64,000 nt of DNA, taken from the NCBI GenBank assembly GCA_023229465.1, contig JALNZE010000013.1, positions 1-64,000 on the forward strand, in the 5' to 3' direction. This stretch comes from Chitinophagaceae bacterium (GTDB taxonomy: Bacteria > Bacteroidota > Bacteroidia > Chitinophagales > Chitinophagaceae). The position numbers and the translations under genes are program-made. The notes under the pieces are model-generated. The model worked only from the letters and a program-made list of their open reading frames with translations, made no database searches and was not told the origin of the DNA. Below are positions 34,821-44,379 of this stretch, one piece after another. Position 1 is the stretch's first letter. Every line of letters starts with the position of its first letter.

Positions 34821-36113
34821 TTATTTAGAACCAAACCTGATCTTTCCTTTTGGATAAATGCCAGTACTTCCCAGCATTTCTTCTATACGGATCAGTTGGT
34901 TATACTTAGCTATCCGGTCTGTACGTGAAGCAGAACCGGTTTTAATTTGTCCGCAATTTAGGGCAACGGCCAGGTCAGCGATAGTAGTATCTTCTGTTTC
35001 ACCGCTGCGGTGACTCATAATGGTATTGTATCCATTATGCTGAGCCAGGGTTACCGCATTAATGGTTTCGGTAAGTGTTCCAATCTGGTTCACTTTTACT
35101 AATAAACCATTGGCAATACCTTTGTCAATTCCGGTTTGCAGCCTGTTTACATTCGTTACAAACAAATCATCACCCACTAACTGGCATTTGCTGCCAACCG
35201 CCTGTGTTAGGGCTTTCCAGCCATTCCAGTCATCTTCAGCCATCCCATCTTCAATTGAGGCAATGGGGTATTGTTTCACCCATTTTTCCCAGAATTTTAC
35301 CAGCTCATCACTGCTAACAGTTTTACCACTGCTCTTATGGAATACATATTTTTTCTTTTTAGCATCCCATAATTCACTGTTTGCGGCATCCATGGCAATC
35401 ACAATCTGTGACCCTGTTTTATACCCTGCCGCGGTAATCGCTTCCAAAACAGTTTCAATCGCCTCTTCATTACTTTGGATATTGGGTGCGAAACCACCCT
35501 CATCACCTACATTGGTGCTGAAGCCTTTTTTCTTCAACACGCTTTTTAATACATGAAAAATCTCCACACCCCAACGCAACCCTTCACTAAAAGAAGAGGC
35601 GCCAACCGGCATGATCATGAATTCCTGGAAATCAATTTTATTATCCGCGTGCGCGCCACCATTCAGGATATTCATCATGGGGATAGGCAATGTTTTAGCA
35701 TTGGTTCCACCGATATACCGGAACAATGGCAAAGCCGCTTCTTCCGCAGCCGCTTTGGCAACAGCCATACTTACCGCGAGAATCGCGTTAGCGCCTAAAT
35801 TGGTTTTATTAGGGGTGCCATCCAAAGCGATCATCACATCATCAATAGCAGCCTGTTGTGACACATCAAACCCGATAATTCCTTCAGAAATGATATCATT
35901 CACATTCTTTACCGCTTTCAATACACCCTTACCGGCATATTTCTTTTTATCATTATCACGCAATTCCGCGGCTTCATGAATACCGGTACTGGCGCCACTT
36001 GGCACTGCCGCGCGGCCTAATGCGCCGTCATCAGTAACTACATCTACCTCAACGGTAGGATTACCCCGGCTATCTAATATTTGTCTGGCGTGTACCTCAA
36101 TAATGTAACTCAT
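34821..36113 (-). CDS. eno: Enolase
   Basis: 430 residues, the usual length. It converts 2-phosphoglycerate to phosphoenolpyruvate in glycolysis. Substrate and Mg2+ site marks are present: S-G-A-S-T-G-I-H-E-A, D-E-G-G-F-A-P-N, the metal ligands in A-M-D-A, S-I-E-D-G and G-D-D-L, the catalytic Lys in V-K-V-N-Q-I-G-T, and S-H-R-S-G-E-T-E-D. It is followed on the same strand by the DivIC-like gene. Complete and typical. Confidence 0.98.
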   Translation of the reverse strand: MSYIIEVHARQILDSRGNPTVEVDVVTDDGALGRAAVPSGASTGIHEAAELRDNDKKKYAGKGVLKAVKNVNDIISEGIIGFDVSQQAAIDDVMIALDGTPNKTNLGANAILAVSMAVAKAAAEEAALPLFRYIGGTNAKTLPIPMMNILNGGAHADNKIDFQEFMIMPVGASSFSEGLRWGVEIFHVLKSVLKKKGFSTNVGDEGGFAPNIQSNEEAIETVLEAITAAGYKTGSQIVIAMDAANSELWDAKKKKYVFHKSSGKTVSSDELVKFWEKWVKQYPIASIEDGMAEDDWNGWKALTQAVGSKCQLVGDDLFVTNVNRLQTGIDKGIANGLLVKVNQIGTLTETINAVTLAQHNGYNTIMSHRSGETEDTTIADLAVALNCGQIKTGSASRTDRIAKYNQLIRIEEMLGSTGIYPKGKIRFGSK

Positions 36114-36180
36114 GATCGGATGCTTGTTTGGTTATGATTTGTTTGTTGAAATAGTTATTTTTTCCTTTTGGAGCCGCAAT

Positions 36181-36732
36181 TTAAGCATTTGCCGGCTTTT
36201 GTATTTTGAAATCATGAAAAGATCCCCTTGTTTTACGCATAAATACCTCATCATAGCCTTTAATTACATAGTCTTTCAGGATACCCACTACCTCATACCC
36301 CAGCCGCTGGTAAAGTTTTTGGGCGCCTGTATTGAAAGAGGATGCACAGATGAATACATTCGGACTAACCCTGAATATCAATTCTTCCACATAATGGATG
36401 GCTGCTTCTCCAATACCAAGCCCCCTTGCTGAGTCCGCCAAAGCAATGGTTTGTATATACCCGGTAAAACTGCCTTTCAGTTTGATCATGATAAACCCAA
36501 TGCGAACTCCCTCTTTTTGCAACAGGTATACTTCACTTAGCGGATCCTCTAAAAGCGGAAGAGAATCCTCATAGGTTCTTTGTAAACTAATCCATGGTTC
36601 ATTGGAAGCCATTAAACGGGCGCACCATTGCAGGTCTTCGGTTTCGGTGGTTTTTCCGATGGAAACAGGAATTGATAAACCTTTCAGGGTATCCATATGA
36701 ATAATTAATGTATGAAGTTCAGAACGAATCAT
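36181..36732 (-). CDS. GNAT-family N-acetyltransferase
   Basis: 183 residues. The acetyl-CoA-binding motif A lies in I-A-L-A-D-S-A-R-G-L-G-I-G-E-A-A (R/Q-x-x-G-x-G/A type), preceded by G-F-I-M-I-K-L-K-G and followed by N-T-G-A-Q-K-L-Y-Q-R-L-G-Y-E, the standard C-terminal motif. The ending F-M-R-K is common. An alternative start at 36696 would remove the first 12 residues. It follows the GldA-type gene by 16 bases on the same strand. Substrate not predictable. Confidence 0.87.
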   Translation of the reverse strand: MIRSELHTLIIHMDTLKGLSIPVSIGKTTETEDLQWCARLMASNEPWISLQRTYEDSLPLLEDPLSEVYLLQKEGVRIGFIMIKLKGSFTGYIQTIALADSARGLGIGEAAIHYVEELIFRVSPNVFICASSFNTGAQKLYQRLGYEVVGILKDYVIKGYDEVFMRKTRGSFHDFKIQKPANA

Positions 36733-36748
36733 CTACCCGCTTCGGGGG

Positions 36749-37663
36749 TTACCATTTTTCATTCGTTAATGACCGGAACACTTCTTCCAGGCTATGCCCT
36801 TCGGTTTGTAAAGAAATAATGTTCAGGTTATGACTTATGGAAAGTTCCAATAATTGTTTGCGAACCGCATCCGGATTACCCGTTTGCAGTTTATAGGCAG
36901 CAGGTTGTGATTGTTCAATTTTGTCCACGCCTGTTATTTGCGCTATCAGGCTTTTGTCAACCGCCTCTTTAAATTCAACACTAACCATATGCCTGTCATT
37001 TTTCCCTCTCTGCAAATTAACCAGCGTATCATCCGCCACTATACCGCCTTTATTGATGATAATAACGCGGTCACAAATGGCCGCCACTTCCTGTAATATA
37101 TGAGATGAAAAAAGAACCGTTTTATGTTGTCCCTGCTGTTTAATTACCTTGCGAATCTCGATGATCTGGTTGGGATCAAGGCCACTGGTTGGCTCATCCA
37201 ATATCAATACTTCCGGATCATGTAGTAGGGCGGCGGCCAGTCCAACGCGTTGTTTATATCCTTTCGATAATTGACTGATCTTCTTTTTAGATTCAACCGT
37301 TAAGCCGGTTAGCGAGATGGCTCTTTCCACTGCCGCTTTGCTGTCTTTTAATTGATGAATACCTGCTACAAATGCCAGGTATTCCCGCACATACATGTCT
37401 GTGTATAATGGATTGGCTTCCGGTAAATAGCCTATCTTTTTTTTAACAGCGATAGGATCAGTTGCCGGATCCTGTCCGCATACCATTACGTTTCCTCCAT
37501 CTGCCTGCAAATAACCGGTAATCATTTTCATGGTAGTACTCTTACCCGCACCATTAGGGCCCAGAAAACCTACAATCTCTCCCTTATTTATTTTAAAAGA
37601 GACGCCATTCACCGCTTTCTGCCCGTTGTATTGTTTAAATAAGTTGGAAACTTCTATTGACAT
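36749..37663 (-). CDS. gldA: ABC transporter ATP-binding protein, GldA type
   Basis: 304 residues. Walker A G-P-N-G-A-G-K-S-T (35-43), signature L-S-K-G-Y-K-Q-R, Walker B V-L-I-L-D-E-P-T-S-G-L-D and the switch His in S-S-H-I-L are all intact. The stretch I-G-Y-L-P-E-A-N-P-L-Y-T-D-M-Y-V-R-E-Y-L is characteristic of the gliding-motility-associated GldA ATPases of Bacteroidota. GldF/GldG membrane partners are not adjacent, so the motility assignment rests on sequence type only. A general multidrug/ABC-2 ATPase is the alternative. Confidence 0.85.
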   Translation of the reverse strand: MSIEVSNLFKQYNGQKAVNGVSFKINKGEIVGFLGPNGAGKSTTMKMITGYLQADGGNVMVCGQDPATDPIAVKKKIGYLPEANPLYTDMYVREYLAFVAGIHQLKDSKAAVERAISLTGLTVESKKKISQLSKGYKQRVGLAAALLHDPEVLILDEPTSGLDPNQIIEIRKVIKQQGQHKTVLFSSHILQEVAAICDRVIIINKGGIVADDTLVNLQRGKNDRHMVSVEFKEAVDKSLIAQITGVDKIEQSQPAAYKLQTGNPDAVRKQLLELSISHNLNIISLQTEGHSLEEVFRSLTNEKW

Positions 37664-37783
37664 GCCTGATGCGTTTCGGTCAAAATTACCGTAATGAGGG
37701 CAAATTACTGTGGTGTTTATGGGTTAAGGGTTTGGTAAGATTGAAATTAACAGGTAAGGGCAATGATCAAAATAACGGAGTAG

Positions 37784-39103
37784 CTATTTCATTAACTCTA
37801 AGCCCCTGCCCTCCCAACCTGGAAACAACTTACCATTATCATTTATTTGTAAATGTTTATTGGCCACCGCGCTGAATACGGAACGAAAATCGGTAGAAGG
37901 ATGGTTAGCCAGCATTTCCAAAACCCGCAAACCTTCATTGTATCCACCATTGGCAGCAAATGTCTTTCCAAGGATTTGCTTTTCTTTTGCATCATGTTTA
38001 TCGCCACGATAGAGAAAATCTCCTTCAACGATCCAACCTCTTTTGCTAAGCATGGCCGGATTTGCAGCCTGTAAAATTTTCGCACCCGGTCCCTCTTTAT
38101 GCATAGGCAATACACTCCAACCGGTTAGTGCTCTCGCCAATTCTGTTACATCTTTTTGTGTATAGCCTCCGTCTACACCCAATGTATGCAGCTCCATTAT
38201 TTCTCTTGCATAGTTTTCATTCAGTCCCTGTGTTTTTCTGGCATTAATGGTTTGTTGTAATATTTTAGCGCCGGGTGTGCTGGTATCGTTGGCCCTATCC
38301 TGCATGCGTTGCCTGGCCATTCTTACCAGCACGGATTTTTCCTGCCGCGCAGCCATGTCATTATCCATACTAACACTCATGGCATTATCCAGGTATTCAA
38401 GCATGGCCGGGTGTTTGGCAGTAGCTTTCAATAAATTTTCAAAACTGCCCAGCACATTTGGCCGGATGGCATCACGCTCATAGGTAAGCACAAACTGCTG
38501 GCATTGTCCTTTGGAAAGCGATACATTAAAATGATTAAACCAGAAATCCGTTAACAGTTCCTGCAACTGGTTCCGGCCATAGGCGGCGCGTATAATTTTT
38601 TGATTGATGAGTTGCCGTTGTAATTCCTGCGGCGCTTTATAGCCCTGTTCCTCCATCAGTTTCTTTATCTGCGCGCGGTATTCAGGTTTATCTAAATTCT
38701 TTACTGAGTCTTTATCCAACCAATTATTTTTGGCAGCCATGCGCAAAATCTGTCCGGCATTGAGGTAGGTGTTTACAATGGTTTCATTATTCATAGCCAG
38801 TGCCTCATACTTTTCCGCCGGTAAGCGGTGAACAATTTCCTCATCCAATAAAATTCCATCGAGTTGTTGTTGTAACCATTTTTCTAAACCCATCTCAACC
38901 ACTTCTTTTATTTGCCCGGGTTTAGCGCCAAAAGAAAACCGGCTCAGCAAATGCGCCGCAGCCTGTTCTTTGGTGAGGCCCATTTTTTTATAGGGGAGGT
39001 TGATCTTTGTATCGGAAGAGGAATTGCCATTACCCATAAAGGCAGATAGTATAGTTACGATGGCACCTACAATACATATTCTAAAAAGTCGCTGAAAATG
39101 CAT
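37784..39103 (-). CDS. DUF1800 family protein, C-terminus apparently truncated or frameshifted
   Basis: 439 residues with an N-terminal hydrophobic segment. DUF1800 marks: H-L-L-S-R-F-S-F-G-A-K-P, F-W-F-N-H-F-N-V, N-E-N-Y-A-R-E-I-M-E-L-H-T-L-G-V, Y-T-Q-K-D-V-T-E-L-A-R-A and H-D-A-K-E-K-Q-I-L-G. After L-A-N-H-P-S-T (near 37892) the frame departs from the family pattern, which normally continues about 100-150 residues with an F-I-x-x-K-L segment. Another frame just after reads R-F-S-F-R-I before stopping. The DUF1501 gene that usually follows is absent. I infer a shortened, possibly non-functional copy. The family function (exported, often paired with DUF1501) is unestablished. Confidence 0.75.
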   Translation of the reverse strand: MHFQRLFRICIVGAIVTILSAFMGNGNSSSDTKINLPYKKMGLTKEQAAAHLLSRFSFGAKPGQIKEVVEMGLEKWLQQQLDGILLDEEIVHRLPAEKYEALAMNNETIVNTYLNAGQILRMAAKNNWLDKDSVKNLDKPEYRAQIKKLMEEQGYKAPQELQRQLINQKIIRAAYGRNQLQELLTDFWFNHFNVSLSKGQCQQFVLTYERDAIRPNVLGSFENLLKATAKHPAMLEYLDNAMSVSMDNDMAARQEKSVLVRMARQRMQDRANDTSTPGAKILQQTINARKTQGLNENYAREIMELHTLGVDGGYTQKDVTELARALTGWSVLPMHKEGPGAKILQAANPAMLSKRGWIVEGDFLYRGDKHDAKEKQILGKTFAANGGYNEGLRVLEMLANHPSTDFRSVFSAVANKHLQINDNGKLFPGWEGRGLELMK

Positions 39104-39181
39104 AACCTATTTTTAGGTTGGATGGGTTGCGAAGGAGATAGTTTAATGGAATGGGAATAATAGTCTGGAGCACAGGACAAA

Positions 39182-39211
39182 AAAACCCGCAATAAAAATA
39201 TTGCGGGTTTT
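39182..39211 (-). terminator. Rho-independent terminator after the OPT transporter gene
   Basis: The arms 39182-39193 and 39200-39211 pair over 12 bases (AAAACCCGCAAT / ATTGCGGGTTTT) around a 6-base loop, with a T-run on the minus strand. It lies 22 bases past the OPT gene stop and before the DUF1800 gene start, so it ends the OPT transcript. Confidence 0.85.
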
Positions 39212-39232
39212 AAAAATGTTTATAGCACCGGG

Positions 39233-41284
39233 TTACGCCGTTTTCTTAATCGCCACCCGATATAATATCAACCCCATTACCGCAAAGAAAATCGTACCCA
39301 GTATAAAGTATCCGCCTTGTGATAAGCCTCCGGCAATACCGGCTTCGAGACTAACGGCTTTCAAAAACCGCTCGCCCCAGTCTGATCCTGCCAGGAAGGC
39401 AATTACCACACCGGCTACCGCGCCGCCGGCTACTAATCCAGTTGCAAACAGGTTGCCTTTACCCAACTCTTCTTCTTCGGCATTCAGTTTTATGTTATCC
39501 CTCTTTTGTTTGGCTTCTACAATACCCCTGATGGCGCCACCAATAAAAATGGGTAAGGTGGTAGCCAGTGGCAGATACACCCCTATCGCAAAACTCAAAG
39601 ATTTAATTCCGCAGAGTTCCATCGTTACTGCCAGAAAAATCCCCACTACCACATATTGCCAATCGAGGTTCTGCGATAAGATACCCTTTATCAGGGTAGC
39701 CATCAACGTGGCTTGTGGCGCGGGATATTTATCAGACCCGATAGCATGCTGAATACCCTGTTGCACCATTTCGGTGGTAGGCCTGTCGAGAAATTTAACG
39801 GTGATGCCAATTACAATGGATGAAACGATGGCCCCAACAAATAAAGCGATCTGCTGGTTACGCGGTGTTGCCCCTACTATATAACCACTCTTCAGATCCT
39901 GCGAAGTGGCGCCTGCATTGGCGGCGGCGATACAGATCATTCCACCTACCACCAATACCAATGGTTCAAAGGCCTGGCCCGTCCAGCCCACACTTAAAAA
40001 GATCAGGCTGGTACCCATCACTGTGGCAATCGTCATACCGCTGATCGGATTATTGGATGATCCGATCAATCCCACAATCCTGGATGATACGGTTACAAAT
40101 AATGCCCCGAATAAAATAACCAATACCCCTATCAGTAATTTCTGTAAAACACTATCACCAGGTACCTGTGGCAGAACGGCTATCAGTGCTACCAGAGCCA
40201 AACTACCAAAACCAACTACTTTAAAACTAAGATCTTTTTCAGTACGCAAAACAGCCGCGGCGCCTGGTTCGTTTTTAGTTTTTAAAGAAGCAAAACTTCC
40301 CTTGATTGATTTAACAATGGTAGGGATGGTTTTTACTAAAGTAATGATACCACCTGCCGTTACCGCACCGGCTCCTATCTGGCGTATGTAGGCATAGTAG
40401 ATAGCTGCGGAGTAATCGGCAAAGCTATGTGTAACGGGGTCCCATCCCCCCTTACCGCCGTTTTTGGCAATATCAGCGAGATAGCCCAGTTTCACCAATT
40501 GCAGGGCGATTAAATCTGGTGGCACTAAGGTAGATAACAAGGGAATAAATACCAGCCAGCTCAATACACTTCCCGCTACGAGTACACCGGCTATTTTCGC
40601 ACCGATAATATAGCCCACACCCATATATTCCGGTGTAATCTCACCACTCACTTTAGCGGAAGGAAAAAATTTATTGATCTGTTTGGTAGCATAGAATGGC
40701 GTTTCGGCAATCACGTGCAACACCTTTTGTAATAGGGCATAGGAGAAGGCTACCCCCAGTCCCCAGAAAGCCGTTTTGGCAAAATCGCCGCCCTTTTCTC
40801 CTGCTTTCAACACATCCCCGCAGGCCGTGCCTTCCGGATAAGGAAGGTTATCATGTTCATTTACGATCAGCGCCTTACGCAAAGGGATCATTAATAAAGT
40901 ACCCAATAAACCACCAATGATCGCCAGTATTAATATCGTTACATAGTTAAAATATTCCGCACTGCCGGGTGATGATAAAAATAAAAAACCAGGCAAAGTA
41001 AAAGCCACGCCTGCCGCGATACTTTCACCCGCCGACCCGGTAGTTTGAATGATATTATTTTCGAGTATGGTTGTCTTTAAAAACTTCCGGCCCAGTGTAA
41101 TGGCAATCACAGCGATAGGGATGGAAGCAGAAACGGTTAAACCGGCTTTCAGCGCCAGGTACACGGTAGCTGCTCCAAAAATAACACCGAATAAACTACC
41201 CACCAGGATAGATTTAACAGTAAGCTCTTTCACGTTCGCTTCGGGCGACACAAAAGGTTTGAACGTTTTCTTGGCTTCAGACAT
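39233..41284 (-). CDS. OPT-family oligopeptide transporter
   Basis: 683 residues with many hydrophobic segments (about 14-16). Family marks: L-T-V-K-S-I-L-V-G-S-L-F-G near the start, Y-L-A-L-K-A-G-L-T-V-S-A-S-I-P, and L-P-Y-P-E-G-T-A-C-G-D-V, the typical N-P-x-G/P-Y-P-E-G OPT motif. OPT proteins import peptides or metal chelates by proton coupling (established). It is transcribed divergently from the POT gene and has its own terminator. With the nearby exported peptidases it suggests peptide use. Confidence 0.92.
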   Translation of the reverse strand: MSEAKKTFKPFVSPEANVKELTVKSILVGSLFGVIFGAATVYLALKAGLTVSASIPIAVIAITLGRKFLKTTILENNIIQTTGSAGESIAAGVAFTLPGFLFLSSPGSAEYFNYVTILILAIIGGLLGTLLMIPLRKALIVNEHDNLPYPEGTACGDVLKAGEKGGDFAKTAFWGLGVAFSYALLQKVLHVIAETPFYATKQINKFFPSAKVSGEITPEYMGVGYIIGAKIAGVLVAGSVLSWLVFIPLLSTLVPPDLIALQLVKLGYLADIAKNGGKGGWDPVTHSFADYSAAIYYAYIRQIGAGAVTAGGIITLVKTIPTIVKSIKGSFASLKTKNEPGAAAVLRTEKDLSFKVVGFGSLALVALIAVLPQVPGDSVLQKLLIGVLVILFGALFVTVSSRIVGLIGSSNNPISGMTIATVMGTSLIFLSVGWTGQAFEPLVLVVGGMICIAAANAGATSQDLKSGYIVGATPRNQQIALFVGAIVSSIVIGITVKFLDRPTTEMVQQGIQHAIGSDKYPAPQATLMATLIKGILSQNLDWQYVVVGIFLAVTMELCGIKSLSFAIGVYLPLATTLPIFIGGAIRGIVEAKQKRDNIKLNAEEEELGKGNLFATGLVAGGAVAGVVIAFLAGSDWGERFLKAVSLEAGIAGGLSQGGYFILGTIFFAVMGLILYRVAIKKTA

Positions 41285-41449
41285 AGAGGGGGTTGTTTAG
41301 AATGAAAAGCGGCCAGGTACCGGGCGCCGGTTTCTGGATGCCGGTTATAAGTTATTGATAGTTTGATAACGGATACAAGATACAATATTGGTGTTGCCGA
41401 AAGTATTACCTGATTTTTCCGATACCTTTAAAAATACAAAATACAACTT

Positions 41450-42919
41450 ATGAGTGAAATTCTAAGCGGGCCCAAAAAAACCGGGATGCCTAAGGCGGTA
41501 CCTTATATTATCGGGAATGAAGCTGCTGAAAGGTTTAGTTTCTATGGTATCCGTTCTATCATGAGCACTTTTCTGGTGGCGCAGTTCTTTAATCCTACCA
41601 TGAACCCTATGTTACAGGGGATAGCCGAGGCAAAGTCTAATGAAATGGTACACCTCTTCGTAACCCTTGCCTATTTTATGCCCCTGGTGGGCGGTATTCT
41701 TGCCGATTGGTTTTTTGGAAAATATAAAGTGATCCTGTATGTATCCATACTGTATGCGGTTGGCAACCTGGTATTGGCATTTTCAACCCATAATCTGACT
41801 TTTTTCTCTATCGGACTGGTGGTGATTGCAGCGGCGGCAGGCGGTATTAAATCATGCGTATCGGCCAATGTGGGAGACCAGTTTGATAAATCGAATGAAC
41901 ACCTCCTGTCTAAAATGTATGGCTGGTTTTATTTTACCATCAACACGGGTTCTATCGTTTCTACTTTGTTGATACCCATTGTCTATAATAAGTACGGGCC
42001 TGAATGGGCTTTTGGTATACCCGGTATATTAATGTGTTTGGCAACCCTTATTTTTTGGATGGGCAGAAAAAAATATGTGCGGGTACCCCCGTCTGGTACC
42101 AAAAGAGAAAATTTTATGGTCATCAGTTTTTTTGCCCTCATTCAATTATTCAATAACGCGGTTAACAAGCTGTTCAGAAAAAAAATCATTAGGCCTTTCT
42201 GGGAAGAGCTATCGCAAAGAAGGAACTTTTCTGCCAAATCCATTGATGGCGTACAAGCTGTTTACCGGATACTGATGATCTTTGCTTTCACACCTATCTT
42301 CTGGGCATTATGGGATCAAAACCTTGCTGAATGGGTATTACAAGCCAAAAAACTCGACCTGACCATTTTCGGTTACCAATTATTTGCCGAACAGATTCAG
42401 ACCTTTAACCCCATTTTTTTGGTAAGCATGATTCCTGTAATGACTTATGGGGTATTTCCTTTGCTTGAAAAAATGGGACTAAAAGTTACTCCCTTAAAAA
42501 AAATAGGCGCCGGTTTGCTGCTAACAGGCATCACATTCGTAATCATCGCGTTGATACAGGAAAGCATAGATAAAGGCGGGCGCCCCAGTGTTTGGTGGCA
42601 GATACTGGCTTACCTGGTATTGGCTATCGCAGAAATCCTGGTATCTATTACCTGCCTGGAGTATGCCTATACGCACTCCCCCAAATCCATGAAAAGCACC
42701 ATGAGCGCCCTATACCTGCTTGGCATTTCAGTAGGCAATTATTTTGATAGCCTGGTAAACAGGAGTATTGCCCATAATGGTTTTTTTGCGCAATATACCG
42801 GAGCCAGATACTATTGGCTGTTCATCGGTATCATCTCTGCCTTTTTTGTTTTGTACCTCTTTGTAGCCAAAAGGCTCCCGGAAAAAAGTTATGTGGGTTT
42901 AGAAGATACGCCATCCTAA
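41450..42919 (+). CDS. POT-family (MFS) proton-dependent peptide transporter
   Basis: 489 residues with about 12-14 membrane segments. The PTR2 signature occurs early: N-E-A-A-E-R-F-S-F-Y-G (ExxER-like proton-coupling motif) and later F-Y-F-T-I-N-T-G-S, the second POT motif. It imports di- and tripeptides with protons. It starts 165 bases from the divergent OPT gene and is followed 42 bases later by purD in the same direction. Confidence 0.93.
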   Translation: MSEILSGPKKTGMPKAVPYIIGNEAAERFSFYGIRSIMSTFLVAQFFNPTMNPMLQGIAEAKSNEMVHLFVTLAYFMPLVGGILADWFFGKYKVILYVSILYAVGNLVLAFSTHNLTFFSIGLVVIAAAAGGIKSCVSANVGDQFDKSNEHLLSKMYGWFYFTINTGSIVSTLLIPIVYNKYGPEWAFGIPGILMCLATLIFWMGRKKYVRVPPSGTKRENFMVISFFALIQLFNNAVNKLFRKKIIRPFWEELSQRRNFSAKSIDGVQAVYRILMIFAFTPIFWALWDQNLAEWVLQAKKLDLTIFGYQLFAEQIQTFNPIFLVSMIPVMTYGVFPLLEKMGLKVTPLKKIGAGLLLTGITFVIIALIQESIDKGGRPSVWWQILAYLVLAIAEILVSITCLEYAYTHSPKSMKSTMSALYLLGISVGNYFDSLVNRSIAHNGFFAQYTGARYYWLFIGIISAFFVLYLFVAKRLPEKSYVGLEDTPS

Positions 42920-42961
42920 AAAATAAATGGATAGTGTACATTCGCCCTGCAATTTGTAAAC

Positions 42962-44242
42962 ATGCATATTTTACTACTAGGCTCCGGCGGACGTGAACAT
43001 GCCCTGGCATGGAAAATGGTTAAAAGTCATCACTGCGATCAACTTTTTATCGCACCCGGTAATGCCGGCACTGCTGAATTTGGCGCTAACCTGCCTATTG
43101 ATATCTCTGATTTCACAGATATAAAAAACGCATGCCTGTTTCATAAGATAAATATGCTGGTGGTAGGACCGGAAGAACCATTGGTAGAGGGCATCTATGA
43201 CTTTTTTCAGGCAGATCCGCAACTGCAACATATTATTGTAGTAGGGCCATCAGCAGCGGCGGCACAACTGGAAGGCAGCAAGGCATTCAGTAAAAAATTC
43301 ATGCAGCGGCATAATATTCCAACAGCGGGTTATGCGGAATTTACTGCCGGAAATTTTGAAGAAGGAAAAAAATATATTGCTGCGCATAGCCTCCCCATTG
43401 TATTAAAAGCGGATGGGCTGGCTGCCGGCAAAGGCGTGGTGATAGCGGCTTCGCATGATGAAGCGCTGCAGGTGTTTAAAGAAATGATCATTAACAAACA
43501 GTTTGGTGAAGCCAGCAGTAAAGTAGTGATTGAAGAATTTTTACAGGGCATTGAAGTGAGTGTATTCGCTTTAACGGATGGCGAAGTATACCAGGTAATC
43601 GGTCATGCGAAAGACTATAAACGCATAGGCGAAGGGGATACCGGTTTGAACACCGGGGGTATGGGCTGTGTAAGTCCCGTTCCCTTCATGGATACAGCAT
43701 TCATGCGTAAAGTGGAAGAACGCATTATCAAACCAACTATTGATGGGCTGGCCAAAGAAAAATTAAATTACCACGGCTTTGTTTTTTTTGGTTTGATGAA
43801 TGTGCAGGGCGAGCCATGGGTGATAGAATACAACTGCCGCATGGGCGATCCTGAAACAGAAGTAGTGATGCCATTGCTGCAAACAGATCTTGTTGCATTA
43901 TTCGCGGCAATGGATAACGGAACATTGGCGGATGCCAATATTTCGTTTGATGAAAGAAGTTGTGCCACTGTGATGGCGGTGAGTGGCGGGTATCCGGGAG
44001 CCTATCAAAAGAATTTGCCGGTTAACGGATTAGCGGATTGTCGCATGAACAATGATTCAATGGTTTTTCATGCAGGCACTAAACAGGTGGGTGATGCAGT
44101 GGTAACCAATGGCGGACGCGTACTGGCAGTAACTTCCTATGGAAATACCCTTGCGGAAGCCGTAGAAAAATCAAAAACTGTTTTACAAAAAATCTCTTTT
44201 GAAGGGATGTACTTTCGGAAGGATATCGGGTATGAATTTTAA
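42962..44242 (+). CDS. purD: Phosphoribosylamine-glycine ligase (GAR synthetase)
   Basis: 426 residues, standard length. It catalyses ATP-dependent joining of glycine to phosphoribosylamine in purine synthesis. Marks: L-G-S-G-G-R-E-H-A at the start, V-G-P-E-E-P-L-V-E-G, L-K-A-D-G-L-A-A-G-K-G-V (ATP grasp), and N-C-R-M-G-D-P-E-T-E. All parts of the ATP-grasp ligase are complete. No other purine gene is adjacent. Confidence 0.97.
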   Translation: MHILLLGSGGREHALAWKMVKSHHCDQLFIAPGNAGTAEFGANLPIDISDFTDIKNACLFHKINMLVVGPEEPLVEGIYDFFQADPQLQHIIVVGPSAAAAQLEGSKAFSKKFMQRHNIPTAGYAEFTAGNFEEGKKYIAAHSLPIVLKADGLAAGKGVVIAASHDEALQVFKEMIINKQFGEASSKVVIEEFLQGIEVSVFALTDGEVYQVIGHAKDYKRIGEGDTGLNTGGMGCVSPVPFMDTAFMRKVEERIIKPTIDGLAKEKLNYHGFVFFGLMNVQGEPWVIEYNCRMGDPETEVVMPLLQTDLVALFAAMDNGTLADANISFDERSCATVMAVSGGYPGAYQKNLPVNGLADCRMNNDSMVFHAGTKQVGDAVVTNGGRVLAVTSYGNTLAEAVEKSKTVLQKISFEGMYFRKDIGYEF

Positions 44243-44305
44243 AGTCCGTAAGTCATGAGCCGTCAGTCCTGAGACAATTTTCGATTCCCCCCAAAAAATC
44301 AGTAT

Positions 44306-44342
44306 TTTGGCTTTGTTTATTAACTAATATCAGTCACCTTTG
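44306..44342 (+). promoter_or_regulatory. Probable promoter of the mreB cluster
   Basis: TTTG occurs at 44306-44309 and again at 44312-44315 as candidate -33 elements, and CACCTTTG at 44335-44342 resembles the TAnnTTTG -7 element (7 of 8). The ATG of mreB is 38 bases further on. Confidence 0.4.
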
Positions 44343-44379
44343 CATTCATTGATTAACACATTCGAACTTTTTATATACA

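Noticed and set aside
37843..38115. 90-codon minus-strand frame over the DUF1800 3' end
   Set aside because: It is an alternate frame of the DUF1800 gene; only its possible frameshift link to the family was noted.
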